Made by a program: the position numbers and the translations under genes. DNA of 62,845 nt from a virus: the IMG/VR virus record IMGVR_UViG_3300005528_000064, positions 1-62,845 of that record; one strand, written 5' to 3'. Positions 45,734 through 55,085 of the stretch are shown one piece after another. A model generated the notes under the pieces. It searched no databases. It saw only the letters and a list, made by a program, of their open reading frames with translations, and was not told where the DNA came from. How positions within the stretch are numbered: position 1 is the stretch's first letter; every line of letters begins with the position of its first letter.

Positions 45734-48211
45734 ATGGCAACGAACTTCGACCCCGCGATGATGCCCCTTGACATGGGGATCATGACCGAAGAACCGGCTC
45801 TTGAGATTGAAATTGAAGACCCGGAGAGCGTAAAAATTGGGATTGACGGAGTTGAGATTGAACTGATGCCGGAAACTGAGACGGCTGAAGACTTTGACGC
45901 CAATCTTGCGGAGTACATGGAGGAAGGGGAGCTTCAATCCCTGGCTTCTGACCTTATTTCCCTCGTAGATGCAGACATCAACAGTCGCAAAGACTGGACA
46001 GATATGTTTGTCAAGGGCCTAGAAGTCCTTGGCATGAAGTACGAAGAGCGTACTGAGCCGTGGAACAAAGCTTGTGGGGTTTACTCACCGCTTTTGACCG
46101 AAGCGGCAATCCGTTTTCAGTCGGAGATGATCACTGAAACCTTCCCGGCGCAAGGTCCTGTCAAGACTCAGATCATCGGGGCGATTGACCGGCTGAAAGA
46201 GGAGGCGGCAGAGCGAGTTCGTGACGACATGAACTACATGCTGACCGAGCGGATGATTGATTACAGGTCCGAACATGAGCGGATGCTGTACTCCCTTGGC
46301 CTTGCTGGGTCGGCGTTTAAGAAAATCTACCCGAACCCGAATACTGAACTACCTGCGGCTCCGCTTGTCCCGGCTGAAGACCTCATCATGCCTTACGGGG
46401 CGTCAAACGTGTACACAGCAGAGCGTGTGACCCACGTGATGCGCAAGACCGAGAATGAGATCAAGAAGCTACAGGTAGCAGGGTTCTACAAAGACGTAGA
46501 TTTGGGCGAACCTATCAGGTTTTTCACTGACATTGAAAAGAAAAAGGCCGAAGAGCAAGGGTATACCCTAACCGATGATGATCGGTATCAGGTTTTGGAA
46601 ATTCACGTTGACTGGAACTTGAAAGGGTACGAAGACAAAGATGGTGACGAAGAAACGGGGATTGCGCTTCCGTATGTGGTCACGGTTGAGAAGGGCACTC
46701 AGACTGTTTTGTCTATCCGCAGGAACTGGGAAGAGAACGACAAGAAGAAACTCAAACGTCAACATTTTGTTCAGTACACGTACATCCCTGGTTTTGGGGC
46801 TTACGGGCTTGGTTATATCCACTTGATCGGTGGATACGCCCGCGCAGGGACTTCTATCATCCGTCAGTTGGTGGATGCTGGAACTCTGTCAAATCTGCCG
46901 GGTGGCCTGAAGTCTCGCGGGCTTCGGATCAAGGGCGACGACACTCCTATTGCTCCAGGCGAGTTCAGGGATGTGGATGTTCCTTCGGGAAGTGTGCGTG
47001 ACAACATCATGCCGCTTCCTTACAAGGAGCCGAGCCAAGTTTTGTCGATGCTGCTTGAGCGCATCACAGAAGAGGGCCGACGCCTTGCGGCTATTGCGGA
47101 CTTGAAGGTCAGCGATATGTCAGCCCAGGCTCCGGTGGGAACTACGCTGGCAATTTTGGAGCGGCAACTCAAGACCATGAGCGCCGTCCAAGCGCGGGTT
47201 CATGCTTCGCTTCGGATGGAGTTCAAACTCCTAAAGGGAATCATTCGAGACTTTCTGCCTAGTGAGTATCCATACACCCCGGAAGGCGGGGATCGGTCGG
47301 TTAAGCAAGCTGACTACGATGTAGTTGAGGTAATTCCTGTCAGTGATCCAAACGCCGCCACGATGGCGCAGCGGATCATGCAGTACCAAGCTGCACTTCA
47401 ACTGGCCCAAGGTGCGCCACAAATTTATGACTTGCCTCAGCTTCACCGGCAGATGTTGGAAGTTCTGGGGATTAAGAACGCTGACAAACTTGTTGCCATC
47501 CCGGAGGATCAGAAGCCTCAAGACCCGGTGACGGAGAACATGAATGTTTTGAGAGGCAAGCCTATCAAGGCTTTTTCTTATCAAGACCATGAAGCTCACA
47601 TGATGACGCACCAGTCGTTCATGCAAGACCCAAAGGTTATGTCCACCCTTGGACAGAACCCTATGGCGCAGGGAATGATGGCCGCACTCATGGCGCACAT
47701 GGCAGAACATGCAGCGTTTGCATACCGGGCTCAAGTTGAGATGGCTTTGGGCGTACCCCTTCCTACGCTGGATGGGAATAACGAAGCACCTATTGCACCT
47801 GAAGATGAAAAAGCCTTGGCTCCGCTGATTGCCGCAGCGGCGCAAAGGACGATGGTGCAAAACCAAGCAATGGCCGCGCAAGCACAGGCCCAGCAGCAAG
47901 CTCAAGACCCGACGATCCAAATGCAACAGGCTGAGTTGCAGTTGAAGGCTGAAGAGTTGAAGCGCAAAGAAGCGGATAGTGTCCGTGACTTCCAAATTGC
48001 TCAAGGCAAGTTGCAAATTGAACAGGCAAGACTTGCACTGGAGGCACAAAAGAATAAGGGCGATGACCCTCGGCTAAAGGCTGTCATGGCCCAGCAGGAC
48101 ATGATTCATAAGGAACAGTCTCATCAACAGAAAATGAGGCAGCAGGCACAGCAAGCAGCCCAGCGGGCGCAGCAACAAGCACAGAAACCTCGTTCAAAAA
48201 CTAAGGAGTAA
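45734..48211 (+). CDS. Portal protein (large, P22-like)
   Basis: 825 residues. An acidic N-terminus precedes the portal core: DADINSRKDWTDMFVKGLEVLGMKYEERTEPW, VYSPLLTEAAIRFQSEMITETFP, and HVDWNLKGYEDKDG, VTVEKGTQTVLSIRRNW in the wing. QHFVQYTYIPGFGAYGLGYIHLIG lies before a long stem helix. The last ~150 residues are Gln/Ala coiled coil, like the barrel of P22 gp1. The portal forms the dodecameric DNA channel at one capsid vertex. It follows TerL by nine bases. Confidence 0.9.
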   Translation: MATNFDPAMMPLDMGIMTEEPALEIEIEDPESVKIGIDGVEIELMPETETAEDFDANLAEYMEEGELQSLASDLISLVDADINSRKDWTDMFVKGLEVLGMKYEERTEPWNKACGVYSPLLTEAAIRFQSEMITETFPAQGPVKTQIIGAIDRLKEEAAERVRDDMNYMLTERMIDYRSEHERMLYSLGLAGSAFKKIYPNPNTELPAAPLVPAEDLIMPYGASNVYTAERVTHVMRKTENEIKKLQVAGFYKDVDLGEPIRFFTDIEKKKAEEQGYTLTDDDRYQVLEIHVDWNLKGYEDKDGDEETGIALPYVVTVEKGTQTVLSIRRNWEENDKKKLKRQHFVQYTYIPGFGAYGLGYIHLIGGYARAGTSIIRQLVDAGTLSNLPGGLKSRGLRIKGDDTPIAPGEFRDVDVPSGSVRDNIMPLPYKEPSQVLSMLLERITEEGRRLAAIADLKVSDMSAQAPVGTTLAILERQLKTMSAVQARVHASLRMEFKLLKGIIRDFLPSEYPYTPEGGDRSVKQADYDVVEVIPVSDPNAATMAQRIMQYQAALQLAQGAPQIYDLPQLHRQMLEVLGIKNADKLVAIPEDQKPQDPVTENMNVLRGKPIKAFSYQDHEAHMMTHQSFMQDPKVMSTLGQNPMAQGMMAALMAHMAEHAAFAYRAQVEMALGVPLPTLDGNNEAPIAPEDEKALAPLIAAAAQRTMVQNQAMAAQAQAQQQAQDPTIQMQQAELQLKAEELKRKEADSVRDFQIAQGKLQIEQARLALEAQKNKGDDPRLKAVMAQQDMIHKEQSHQQKMRQQAQQAAQRAQQQAQKPRSKTKE

Positions 48212-48213
48212 AC

Positions 48214-48408
48214 ATGGCCACTGCGTTTGACGTGGTTATTAAGGAACTGGAAGAGCGCCGCGAGTCCATCGCGCAGGCGCTTATCTCAGGTGCGGCAAAA
48301 GACTTTGCCGAGTACAAATCTTGTGCGGGTGAAATCCGGGGTCTTTCACTTGCGCATTCCTTTATCACCGACCTCGTGCGAAAAATGGAGCAATCTGAAG
48401 ATGAGTGA
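48214..48408 (+). CDS. Small head-region protein
   Basis: 64 residues. VVIKELEERRESIAQALISGAAKDFAEYK, EIRGLSLAHSFITDLVRKMEQSEDE is a conserved helical protein found right after portal genes in related phages. It overlaps the next gene by 8 bases. Role unknown; it may act in head assembly. Confidence 0.75.
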   Translation: MATAFDVVIKELEERRESIAQALISGAAKDFAEYKSCAGEIRGLSLAHSFITDLVRKMEQSEDE

Positions 48409-48799
48409 ACTACTCCTGAGCGATGGCAAAAACACCACCGTGTTGCCGCAAACTGACGAGGAAAAAGCCCGACAAGTGCCTGATCCTGTGACCTACCACT
48501 TGCTCTGCATGCTGCCCAAAGCAGAAGAAGAGTACGAAAGTGGACTGGTTAAAGCGGGCCAGACCATGCATTTTGAAGAAGTGATGAGCCCTGTTCTGTT
48601 TGTTGCCAAGATGGGGCCAGACTGCTACAAAGACCCTCTGCGGTTTCCTAGCGGGCCATCTTGCAAGGTGGGGGACTTTGTGCTGGTACGTCCCAATTCT
48701 GGTACGCGGCTAAAGATTCACGGTACTGAGTGGCGCTTGGTTAATGACGACTCAGTAGAGGCAGTCGTGATGGACCCTCGCGGCATCAAGCGTGCATAA
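48401..48799 (+). CDS. GroES-like co-chaperonin candidate
   Basis: 132 residues from the ATG at 48401. YHLLCMLPKAEEEYESGLVKAGQTMHFEEVMSPVLFVAKMGPDCY, then GPSCKVGDFVLVRPNSGTRLKIHGTEWRLVNDDSVEAVVMDP follows the Cpn10 order (positions for the mobile loop, VGD-V-...G-, and the closing V-DD/I strand). A phage co-chaperonin next to head genes would help the host GroEL fold the capsid protein, as gp31 does in T4. The similarity is moderate. Confidence 0.6.
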   Translation: MSELLLSDGKNTTVLPQTDEEKARQVPDPVTYHLLCMLPKAEEEYESGLVKAGQTMHFEEVMSPVLFVAKMGPDCYKDPLRFPSGPSCKVGDFVLVRPNSGTRLKIHGTEWRLVNDDSVEAVVMDPRGIKRA

Positions 48800-48809
48800 G
48801 GAGTAGAAC

Positions 48810-49736
48810 ATGACGGAATTCCAATTTCCAGACGAGATCAAGGCTGAGAAGAAGGAAGCGCCTGAAGAGCTTCAGGTTGAAGTTGAGGGCGAAGCTGAGA
48901 TTGAAGTCGTAGACGATACTCCTCCAGAGGACCGCAACCGAACTCCAATGAAGGAGGCCCCTGCAGAAGTTACTGAAGATGAACTGTCTCAGTATTCCGA
49001 AGGGGTGAAAAAGCGCATCCAGCACTTTTCCAAAGGGTATCACGAAGAGCGTAGGGCAAAAGAGTCTGCGCTGCGTGAGCGGGAAGAAGCAGTGCGGCTG
49101 GCTCAAACTCTTGTAGAAGAAAACAAACGCCTTCAAGGTAGTTTGGGCCAAGGTCAACAGGCTTTGCTGGAACAAGCCAAGAAGGTTGTTGCCAATGAAG
49201 TAGAACAGGCCAAGGCCAAATACAAGCAGGCATATGAAGCGGGTGATTCAGACGCACTTGTGGCGGCTCAGGAAGAATTGACTGCTGCTAAAATTAAGGC
49301 AGAGCGTGTCAATAACTTCAAGCCTGTTGCAAAGCCTGAAGAAACTGTGGTACAACCCGCTCCAAGCCCTGCTGTACCCAAGGTGGATCAAAAGGCCCGT
49401 GCGTGGCAAGAAGCCAATCCGTGGTTTTTGACAAACCGGAAGATGACGGCAGTGGCGATGGAAGTTCATAATGAACTTGTGGAGAGTGGTGTAGATACCA
49501 ACAGTGATGAGTATTACCAGCGCATCAATCAAGAGGTGCGCCAAATCTTCCCAGATGCTTTCCCCTCTGAGAAGCCGGTAAGGAAGTCCCCAGTGGTAGC
49601 TCCTGCAACGCGAAGCACAGCGCCCAAAAAGATCGTGCTGACGCAATCACAAGTTCAAATCGCCAAGCGGCTGGGACTGACCAATGAGCAGTACGCCCGT
49701 GCGGTTGCTGAAGAAATGAGGAAACAAAATGGCTGA
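48810..49736 (+). CDS. Scaffolding protein
   Basis: 308 residues, highly charged. The N-terminus is acidic (EELQVEVEGEAEIEVVDD). The middle is long coiled coil (YSEGVKKRIQHFSKGYHEERRAKES, REEAVRLAQTLVEENKRLQ). The C-terminus has ANPWFLTNRKMTAVAMEVHNEL and a helical end. Position between portal and capsid genes and this composition are typical of an internal scaffold. Confidence 0.82.
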   Translation: MTEFQFPDEIKAEKKEAPEELQVEVEGEAEIEVVDDTPPEDRNRTPMKEAPAEVTEDELSQYSEGVKKRIQHFSKGYHEERRAKESALREREEAVRLAQTLVEENKRLQGSLGQGQQALLEQAKKVVANEVEQAKAKYKQAYEAGDSDALVAAQEELTAAKIKAERVNNFKPVAKPEETVVQPAPSPAVPKVDQKARAWQEANPWFLTNRKMTAVAMEVHNELVESGVDTNSDEYYQRINQEVRQIFPDAFPSEKPVRKSPVVAPATRSTAPKKIVLTQSQVQIAKRLGLTNEQYARAVAEEMRKQNG

Positions 49737-50175
49737 ACGTAACCCCCGTGAACTTGATACCCGCGCAAAGACCGAACGGCCCAAGCAGTGGATGGTTCCC
49801 GATGTACTCCCTCATGTGAATGAGGAGCCTGGATACGCCTTCCGTTGGATTCGGGTAAGTACCCTCGGGAACTCCGATCCTCGCAATGTTTCCATGAAGC
49901 TGCAAGAGGGCTGGGAGCCCGTCAAAGCCAGCGATCACCCTGAGACGTATGTTGCGGAAACCGGCGCGGGCCGCTTCCCGGACAGCATTCAGATCGGCGG
50001 GCTCATGCTTTGCAAAACACCAAAAGAGTTTGTTGACCAGCGCAATTCTTTCTTCCAGCGTCAAGCTGATGGACAGATGGCGTCTGTGGACAACAATTAC
50101 ATGCGCGAGAACGATCCTCGTATGCCTCTGTTCCGAGAGCGCAAGTCTGAGGTTTCGTTCGGACGCGGTTCGTAA
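49729..50175 (+). CDS. Conserved head-region protein
   Basis: 148 residues. KQWMVPDVLPHVNEEPGYAFRWIR, NVSMKLQEGWEPVKASDHPE and DSIQIGGLMLCKTPKEFVDQRNSFF, then NNYMRENDPRMPLFRERKS. I know this from the head operons of related phages, between scaffold and capsid; its function is unknown. It overlaps the scaffold gene by 8 bases. Confidence 0.75.
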   Translation: MAERNPRELDTRAKTERPKQWMVPDVLPHVNEEPGYAFRWIRVSTLGNSDPRNVSMKLQEGWEPVKASDHPETYVAETGAGRFPDSIQIGGLMLCKTPKEFVDQRNSFFQRQADGQMASVDNNYMRENDPRMPLFRERKSEVSFGRGS

Positions 50176-50190
50176 TTCAAGGAGTCAGAA

Positions 50191-51018
50191 ATGGCATACC
50201 CTTTTGTTGATGCCCCTTACGGGTACAAGCCCGTAAATCTATTGGGCGGTCAGGTGTTCTCGGGTTCTACCCGTGAGTACCCGATTGCCTACAACTACGG
50301 CACGTCAATTTTTTGCGGCGACCCGGTGACCATCACCGCTGGTTTTGCCGTGATTGCGACTGCGCCGATTAACACCACCAATACCACGGTCGGTGTGTTC
50401 TTGGGTTGCTCGTTTACCGATCCGGTAACCAAGCAAAAGCGCTTCTCTCAGTTCTACCCCGCCAACACGCTGGCCGGTGACATTCGCGCCATTGTGTGCG
50501 ATGACCCGGATACGGTGTTCCGCATTGCGGTTGTGACTGCTGCTGGTGCAACAACCATCGGCTCCATGTCGCAACTGGTTGTGGGTGTGAACGCTGCTGG
50601 TACGACGAACGTCGGTTCTGCTGCCACCGGCAACAGTCTGGCGGGTGTTGTGAACGCTACTGCAACGACGGCCAACGCAGGATTCCGTATCCTGAGTCTG
50701 GTGCCGGACACGCAGATTGCCAGTCAAGCAACCTACGTTTCGGGCACGGGTACTACCACGTTGACCGTCTCTGGTTTGACTGTTGGTCAAGTCCTGCCCA
50801 TCGGCACGGACGTGTTCCAGTTGGTTCCCGCCACGGGGCAGTTGCAGTTTACGGGCTCGACCCTGACCGCTGCGGCAACCGTGACGACCACGGGCAGCAC
50901 GGCCCTGACGGTGACGGCTTCGACCGTGACCATCGCTGGCCCGAACTTGGCGTTGGTTCAGAGCCCGGAAGTCCTGGCAAAGATCAACTTCAACGTCCAT
51001 CGTTACAACATCGCCTAA
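50191..51018 (+). CDS. Head decoration / capsid-associated protein
   Basis: 275 residues. It begins APYGYKPVNLLGGQVFSGSTREYPI and TSIFCGDPVTI, a signature of proteins encoded just before the capsid gene in this phage group. The rest is rich in Thr, Ala, Val and Gly beta sequence. A decoration or capsid-fibre role is likely from position. Confidence 0.72.
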   Translation: MAYPFVDAPYGYKPVNLLGGQVFSGSTREYPIAYNYGTSIFCGDPVTITAGFAVIATAPINTTNTTVGVFLGCSFTDPVTKQKRFSQFYPANTLAGDIRAIVCDDPDTVFRIAVVTAAGATTIGSMSQLVVGVNAAGTTNVGSAATGNSLAGVVNATATTANAGFRILSLVPDTQIASQATYVSGTGTTTLTVSGLTVGQVLPIGTDVFQLVPATGQLQFTGSTLTAAATVTTTGSTALTVTASTVTIAGPNLALVQSPEVLAKINFNVHRYNIA

Positions 51019-51029
51019 AGGAGTGAATC

Positions 51030-51938
51030 ATGGCAATTTCACGTGCCCAACTACTGAAGGAACTCCTGCCCGGCTTGAACGCTTTGTTTGGCTTGGAGTA
51101 CAAGAGCTACGGCGAAGAGCACAAAGAGATTTACGAAACGGAAACCTCTGAGCGCTCGTTTGAAGAAGAAACCAAACTGTCTGGTTTCTCTGCCGCCCCG
51201 GTGAAGAACGAAGGTGCAGCCATTGCGTATGACAACGCGCAAGAAGCCTGGACCGCTCGTTACAACCACGAGACTATCGCTATGGGTTTCTCCATCACCG
51301 AAGAGGCGATGGAAGACAACCTGTACGACAGTCTGTCTGCGCGGTACACCAAGTCCCTTGCACGGGCTATGGCGTACACCAAGCAGGTGAAGGCGGCGGC
51401 TATCCTGAACAACGGCTTCAATGCGTCCTTCACCTACGGTGACGGCCAAGCCCTGTTCTCGACGGCTCACCCGCTGGTGTCTGGTGGCTTCAACAGCAAC
51501 CGTCCTGCGACGGCGGCTGACCTGAACGAAACGTCCCTCGAAGCGGCTGTGATCCAGATCGCTGGTTGGACCGACGAACGTGGTCTGCTGATCGCTGCCA
51601 AGCCTCGCAAGCTGATTGTTCCCCCGCAACTCCAGTTCGTCGCAACCCGACTGCTGGAAACGTCGCTGCGTGTCGGCACCACCGATAACGACATCAACGC
51701 GATCAAGAACAACGGCAGTATTCCCGAAGGCTACACCGTCAACCACTTCTTGACCGACACCAACGCTTGGTTCCTCAAGACTGACGTGCCCAACGGTCTG
51801 AAGAACTTTGAACGTGTCCCCTTGACCACTTCTATGGACCAAGATTTTGACACGGGCAACTCTAGGTTTAAAGCAAGGGCTAGGTACAGCTTCGGGGTGA
51901 GCGATCCGCTTGGCGCGTGGGGCAGTCCTGGGGCTTGA
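51030..51938 (+). CDS. Major capsid protein (HK97 fold, Mu gpT-like)
   Basis: 302 residues. LLKELLPGLNALFGLEYKSY, TERSFEEETKLSGFSAAPVKNEGAAIAYDNAQEAWTARYNHETIAMGFSITEEAMEDNLYD and LFSTAHPLVSGG follow the Mu major head protein family. Then PRKLIVPPQLQFVATRLLETSLR, and NHFLTDTNAWFLKTDVPNGLKNFERVPL matches the closing beta region. There is no long N-terminal extension; the scaffold is separate. It is followed by a strong terminator. Confidence 0.92.
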   Translation: MAISRAQLLKELLPGLNALFGLEYKSYGEEHKEIYETETSERSFEEETKLSGFSAAPVKNEGAAIAYDNAQEAWTARYNHETIAMGFSITEEAMEDNLYDSLSARYTKSLARAMAYTKQVKAAAILNNGFNASFTYGDGQALFSTAHPLVSGGFNSNRPATAADLNETSLEAAVIQIAGWTDERGLLIAAKPRKLIVPPQLQFVATRLLETSLRVGTTDNDINAIKNNGSIPEGYTVNHFLTDTNAWFLKTDVPNGLKNFERVPLTTSMDQDFDTGNSRFKARARYSFGVSDPLGAWGSPGA

Positions 51939-51962
51939 CCTAAGTCCTTGTCCTACCTAACA

Positions 51963-51983
51963 AAAGGGGCTTCGGCCCCTTTC
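51963..51983 (+). terminator. Rho-independent terminator after the capsid gene
   Basis: AAAGGGGC-TTCG-GCCCCTTT followed by CTTATTTCTT: an 8-pair stem with a UUCG loop and a T-rich tail. It probably limits read-through into the next genes so that capsid mRNA is in excess. Confidence 0.82.
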
Positions 51984-52029
51984 TTATTTCTTCTGTGGTA
52001 CACTATCGGTTGATAACACCGGAGGCCAC

Positions 52030-52875
52030 ATGGGCATCATTTACCGCATCACTTGCACGGCAAACAACAAGTTCTATATCGGCAGCACAGTCAACAAGGC
52101 CCAGCGCTGGGCAAGGCATCGCAAGCAACTCCGTGACGGTACGCATCCTAACAAGCGTATGGCGGCGGCCTGGGCCAAATACGGAGAAACTGCGTTTCTG
52201 TTTGAGGTGTTGGAATATGTTGCTGAACCCGCCGCATTGTTTGCTGCAGAGCAAAAGTATCTTGATGAGCATGCCGGAAAAGACTACTGCTTTAACTGGT
52301 CTTTGTACGCAGGCGCTCCTATGCGTGGGAAAAGTGGGGCTGATACACCAAATTTTGGTAAGCGCATGCCAGAAAGTGTGCGCCAAAAAATACGTGAAAA
52401 AGTATCTGGTCCGTTAAGCCCGACCTATGGCGTACCTGTTCCAGAAGAACGTAAACAAAGGATTCGTGAAGCAAATCTTCGCTACCCCCACAAAGAGCGT
52501 AAACATACGCCAGAAGCCATAGCCAAGATTGCTGCTGCCAGCAAAGGCAGGCCCGTGTCAGATGAAACACGCGCCAAGCGATCTGCAGCCCTTAAAGGTC
52601 GAGAGATATCGCTTGATCAACGTCTGCGCATCAGCAAAACGCTCAGCGGTGCAGGCAATTTTTGGTATGGCAAAGAACGCCCTGACTCGTTCAAGGAGAA
52701 GATTCGTAAGGCCGTAGAAGTGACACTTCCATCTGGCGAAGTGCAGCGACATGCCAGCATTCAGGCGTTGCGAGAGGCCACGGGCCTGAAGGCCCCAACA
52801 ATTAATCGTGCGCTCAAGTCTGGGCAAGCGCTTGCCAAAGGACCATTTAAGGGATGGGCGTTTAAATACGCTTGA
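52030..52875 (+). CDS. GIY-YIG homing endonuclease with NUMOD motifs
   Basis: 281 residues. The catalytic domain has GIIYRITC and KFYIGSTVNKAQRWARHR, with a conserved Glu in FAAEQKYLD. The DNA-binding region contains several NUMOD3 units (TPNFGKRMPES, HTPEAIAKIAAASKGRP) and a NUMOD1-like helix-turn-helix at the end (ASIQALREATGLKAPTINRAL). It lies between the capsid terminator and the next structural gene, a usual site for a free-standing homing gene. It has no role in the virion. Confidence 0.9.
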   Translation: MGIIYRITCTANNKFYIGSTVNKAQRWARHRKQLRDGTHPNKRMAAAWAKYGETAFLFEVLEYVAEPAALFAAEQKYLDEHAGKDYCFNWSLYAGAPMRGKSGADTPNFGKRMPESVRQKIREKVSGPLSPTYGVPVPEERKQRIREANLRYPHKERKHTPEAIAKIAAASKGRPVSDETRAKRSAALKGREISLDQRLRISKTLSGAGNFWYGKERPDSFKEKIRKAVEVTLPSGEVQRHASIQALREATGLKAPTINRALKSGQALAKGPFKGWAFKYA

Positions 52876-52986
52876 CTACCCCATCTTGCTGTGCTACCCT
52901 CTTGTAAACCGAGCTTTACCACAGCCCGCCGACTGACTCGGCAGACTTCTCCTCAGAGACGACGGGCGCAGATTTGAGGAAATATC

Positions 52987-53481
52987 ATGGGTTGGTCTAC
53001 TCTGTCCGGGCCGGTTCGTTTTGGTACTCAGCGTTACGGCGCTGCTGCGAACACCGGCCTGCCTGTTCTGACGCAATCGGCTAACGTGCCGTTCTCTGTG
53101 ATGCTGGGTTCGCCCGCAGCGCAGAATTTGTTCACGTTGCCTGCTGGTTCCAAGATTCTTCGTTTCACGGTTGAGAAGACCACTGCCATCTCCGGTGGCT
53201 CGGTGTCTGCTGTGAACACCACGTTCGGGCGCGCGGGCTCGGCCAACGCTTTTCAGACTACGATTGACATTGGCTTGACCACGGCTCAAACCGCTCGGGC
53301 TACGCTGGACGCGGCGCTGGTTTCCTCGGCCACCAACAATGTTGGCACGACTGATGTGGCGGTGACTGGGACGTTCACTGCTGCTGGTGGTAACCCGACC
53401 GCTGGTGCGGTGGTGGTGACGGTTGAGTACATCCAGCGTGCTGACGACGGTTCGCAGGCTCCGACCACGTTCCAGAACTGA
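52987..53481 (+). CDS. Virion structural protein
   Basis: 164 residues, beta-rich and Thr/Ala/Val-rich, starting GWSTLSGPVRFGTQRYGA and with VEYIQRADDGSQAPTTF at the end. The pattern is of a small capsid or tail surface protein. The 110 bases upstream (52876-52986) hold no gene, only the ribosome site TTGAGGAAATATC. Confidence 0.65.
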   Translation: MGWSTLSGPVRFGTQRYGAAANTGLPVLTQSANVPFSVMLGSPAAQNLFTLPAGSKILRFTVEKTTAISGGSVSAVNTTFGRAGSANAFQTTIDIGLTTAQTARATLDAALVSSATNNVGTTDVAVTGTFTAAGGNPTAGAVVVTVEYIQRADDGSQAPTTFQN

Positions 53482-53485
53482 TGAC

Positions 53486-53501
53486 GGGGGCTTCGGCCCC
53501 C
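53486..53501 (+). other. GC hairpin between structural genes
   Basis: GGGGGC-TTCG-GCCCCC directly after the stop codon, like the capsid terminator but without a T-run. It may be a weak terminator or an mRNA-stabilising stem. Confidence 0.5.
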
Positions 53502-53515
53502 ATTAAGGAGTCGGC

Positions 53516-53851
53516 ATGCGCCCAGTAGTTGTAAGCGTAGGTGCCCTTGGGTCATCTGCGGTGGTCCCGTTGGATCACTATAAGCAGCCGTTCAATGTGG
53601 GTGTAGGCGTAGTTCTGTCTGCTGGCGCTACGCTGACCTACACGGTGGAGCATACTTTCAGCGATCCGTTTGACAGTAGCTTTTCTGCCGCGACAGCAAC
53701 ATGGTTCCCCAACACGGGCTTGAGCGCCAAGACGGCATCGTCTGACGGAAACTATGCGTATCCTGTCGGGGCAGTGCGCCTGACAATCACCGCGTATACG
53801 TCGGGTACTGCAACCATGACGCTGATTCAAGCCGGTATGCCTGGAAGGTAA
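53516..53851 (+). CDS. Small structural protein
   Basis: 111 residues. VVVSVGALGSSAVVPLDHYKQPFNVGVGVVLSAGATLTYTVEHTFSDPF is followed by AVRLTITAYTSGTATMTLIQAG. It is all beta, typical of small decoration or tail proteins in related phages. Function by position only. Confidence 0.68.
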   Translation: MRPVVVSVGALGSSAVVPLDHYKQPFNVGVGVVLSAGATLTYTVEHTFSDPFDSSFSAATATWFPNTGLSAKTASSDGNYAYPVGAVRLTITAYTSGTATMTLIQAGMPGR

Positions 53852-53854
53852 GCT

Positions 53855-54373
53855 ATGAGCATTAGCATCGGTGAACTGCGAAAGTTCCAAGACGTTTGGG
53901 GTCCGGTAATTGCCGCCATCCCTGCGGTCATCAACATGGTTGAGAAGGAAGCAGATCTCGACCGTGCTTTGGTGAAGAAGCGCCAAGAGTTTGAGGCTGC
54001 TGAGAAAAGTATCGCCTCGGCTTTTGAAGAAGCGGACAAGCGCCTGGAAAAAGTCAATCAAGAACTTGAAGCCGTGGTCAAAGAGAAGCAGGCTTTGAGG
54101 GAAGAGATGGACAAGACCCGCGCTAATTTTGCTGCGCAGGCAAAGCAGATTGAAGCAGATCGTGATGCTTCTCTGAGCCGCATCCAGGCGGCTATTTCTG
54201 AGGCGCAGAGCAAAGCAACGCAGGCCATCCAAGAGGCAGAGGCAAGCGTTGCAAAAGCCCAGGCGGATGCGGCGGCTCAGAAGGCTGAGATGGAAGCGGA
54301 GATCAAAGACCTTGAGAAGCGCAAGGCGACTGCAGAAAAGGCGTTGGATACGCTTCGTGCAAAGTTGGGGTAA
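53855..54373 (+). CDS. Coiled-coil protein of the head-tail region
   Basis: 172 residues. A short N-terminal part (ELRKFQDVWGPVIAAIPAVINMV) leads into ~135 residues of unbroken heptad coiled coil. It may be an assembly chaperone, a length-setting or an internal protein. It starts 4 bases after its neighbour. Confidence 0.62.
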   Translation: MSISIGELRKFQDVWGPVIAAIPAVINMVEKEADLDRALVKKRQEFEAAEKSIASAFEEADKRLEKVNQELEAVVKEKQALREEMDKTRANFAAQAKQIEADRDASLSRIQAAISEAQSKATQAIQEAEASVAKAQADAAAQKAEMEAEIKDLEKRKATAEKALDTLRAKLG

Positions 54374-54376
54374 GCC

Positions 54377-54634
54377 GTGTCTGTTACTGGAGTAGCGCAC
54401 CTATTCCCACCAAACAGTTATTACCTCAACAACTTTGTTGATGGCGATCCGCTGTATGTTGGGAAGGTGACTGACTCTGGTGGGCGGTGGTTGATTCAAA
54501 GATTTAGCACGAGCACAGGTGCGATGGGATGGGCTAACGTGTCCAACAATCCTAGTTACACAACGTATGCATCGGCATGGGCGAATAGGTTAACGCTGAC
54601 GTATTCGCAGTTCCAAGAACTGAGTAATGTGTAG
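54377..54634 (+). CDS. Hypothetical small structural-region protein
   Basis: 85 residues, GTG start. TGVAHLFPPNSYYLNNFVDGDPLYVGKV, GGRWLIQRFSTSTGAMGWANVSNN is a small beta protein that recurs in phage structural clusters. Function unknown. Confidence 0.65.
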   Translation: MSVTGVAHLFPPNSYYLNNFVDGDPLYVGKVTDSGGRWLIQRFSTSTGAMGWANVSNNPSYTTYASAWANRLTLTYSQFQELSNV

Positions 54635-54643
54635 GAGTGATTT

Positions 54644-55084
54644 ATGTCCATGACCAACGCAGCAGAAGCAAATCTGCTGAACCTGCTGTTCGTAAACATA
54701 GACTGGGCCAACATCGGTGATGCTGCGGGCCTGCAAAACTCTGCTACGGCGGGGTCTTTCTATGTGTCATTGCACACCGCTGACCCCGGTGAAACGGGGA
54801 CGCAAAGCACCAGCGAGGTGGCGTACACAAGCTATGCGCGAGTGGCTGTGGCGCGGTCTGCCGGTGGTTGGACGCTGACGGCGCAGACAATCTCCAACAC
54901 GGCTTTGGTGCAGTTTCCAACGGCTACGGGCGGTACGGCTACTGCAACGTACTTTGGTATCGGGACCGACCTGAGCGGGGCCGGTAACTTGCTGATGTCG
55001 GGTGCCTTGACATCTTCGCTGTCCATTTCCAACGGCATTCAGCCTCAGTTTGCCGCAGGAGCGCTCACCGTTACGGTGGACTAA
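54644..55084 (+). CDS. Phage structural protein (beta-sandwich type)
   Basis: 146 residues. FYVSLHTADPGETGTQSTSEVAYTSYARVAVARSAGGWT and NTALVQFPTATGGTATATYFGIG are hallmarks of a widespread phage tail/head surface family (gp80-like). GAGTGATTT precedes the ATG. A virion role is very likely, the exact place is unknown. Confidence 0.72.
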   Translation: MSMTNAAEANLLNLLFVNIDWANIGDAAGLQNSATAGSFYVSLHTADPGETGTQSTSEVAYTSYARVAVARSAGGWTLTAQTISNTALVQFPTATGGTATATYFGIGTDLSGAGNLLMSGALTSSLSISNGIQPQFAAGALTVTVD

Positions 55085-55085
55085 T

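Noticed and set aside
47231-48049. 272-codon minus-strand open frame in the portal gene
   Set aside because: Shadow of the portal coding strand; no motif and no ribosome site.
53552-54400. 282-codon minus-strand open frame
   Set aside because: Antisense to the coiled-coil gene at 53855; the Leu/Cys/Arg-rich product is typical of a shadow frame.
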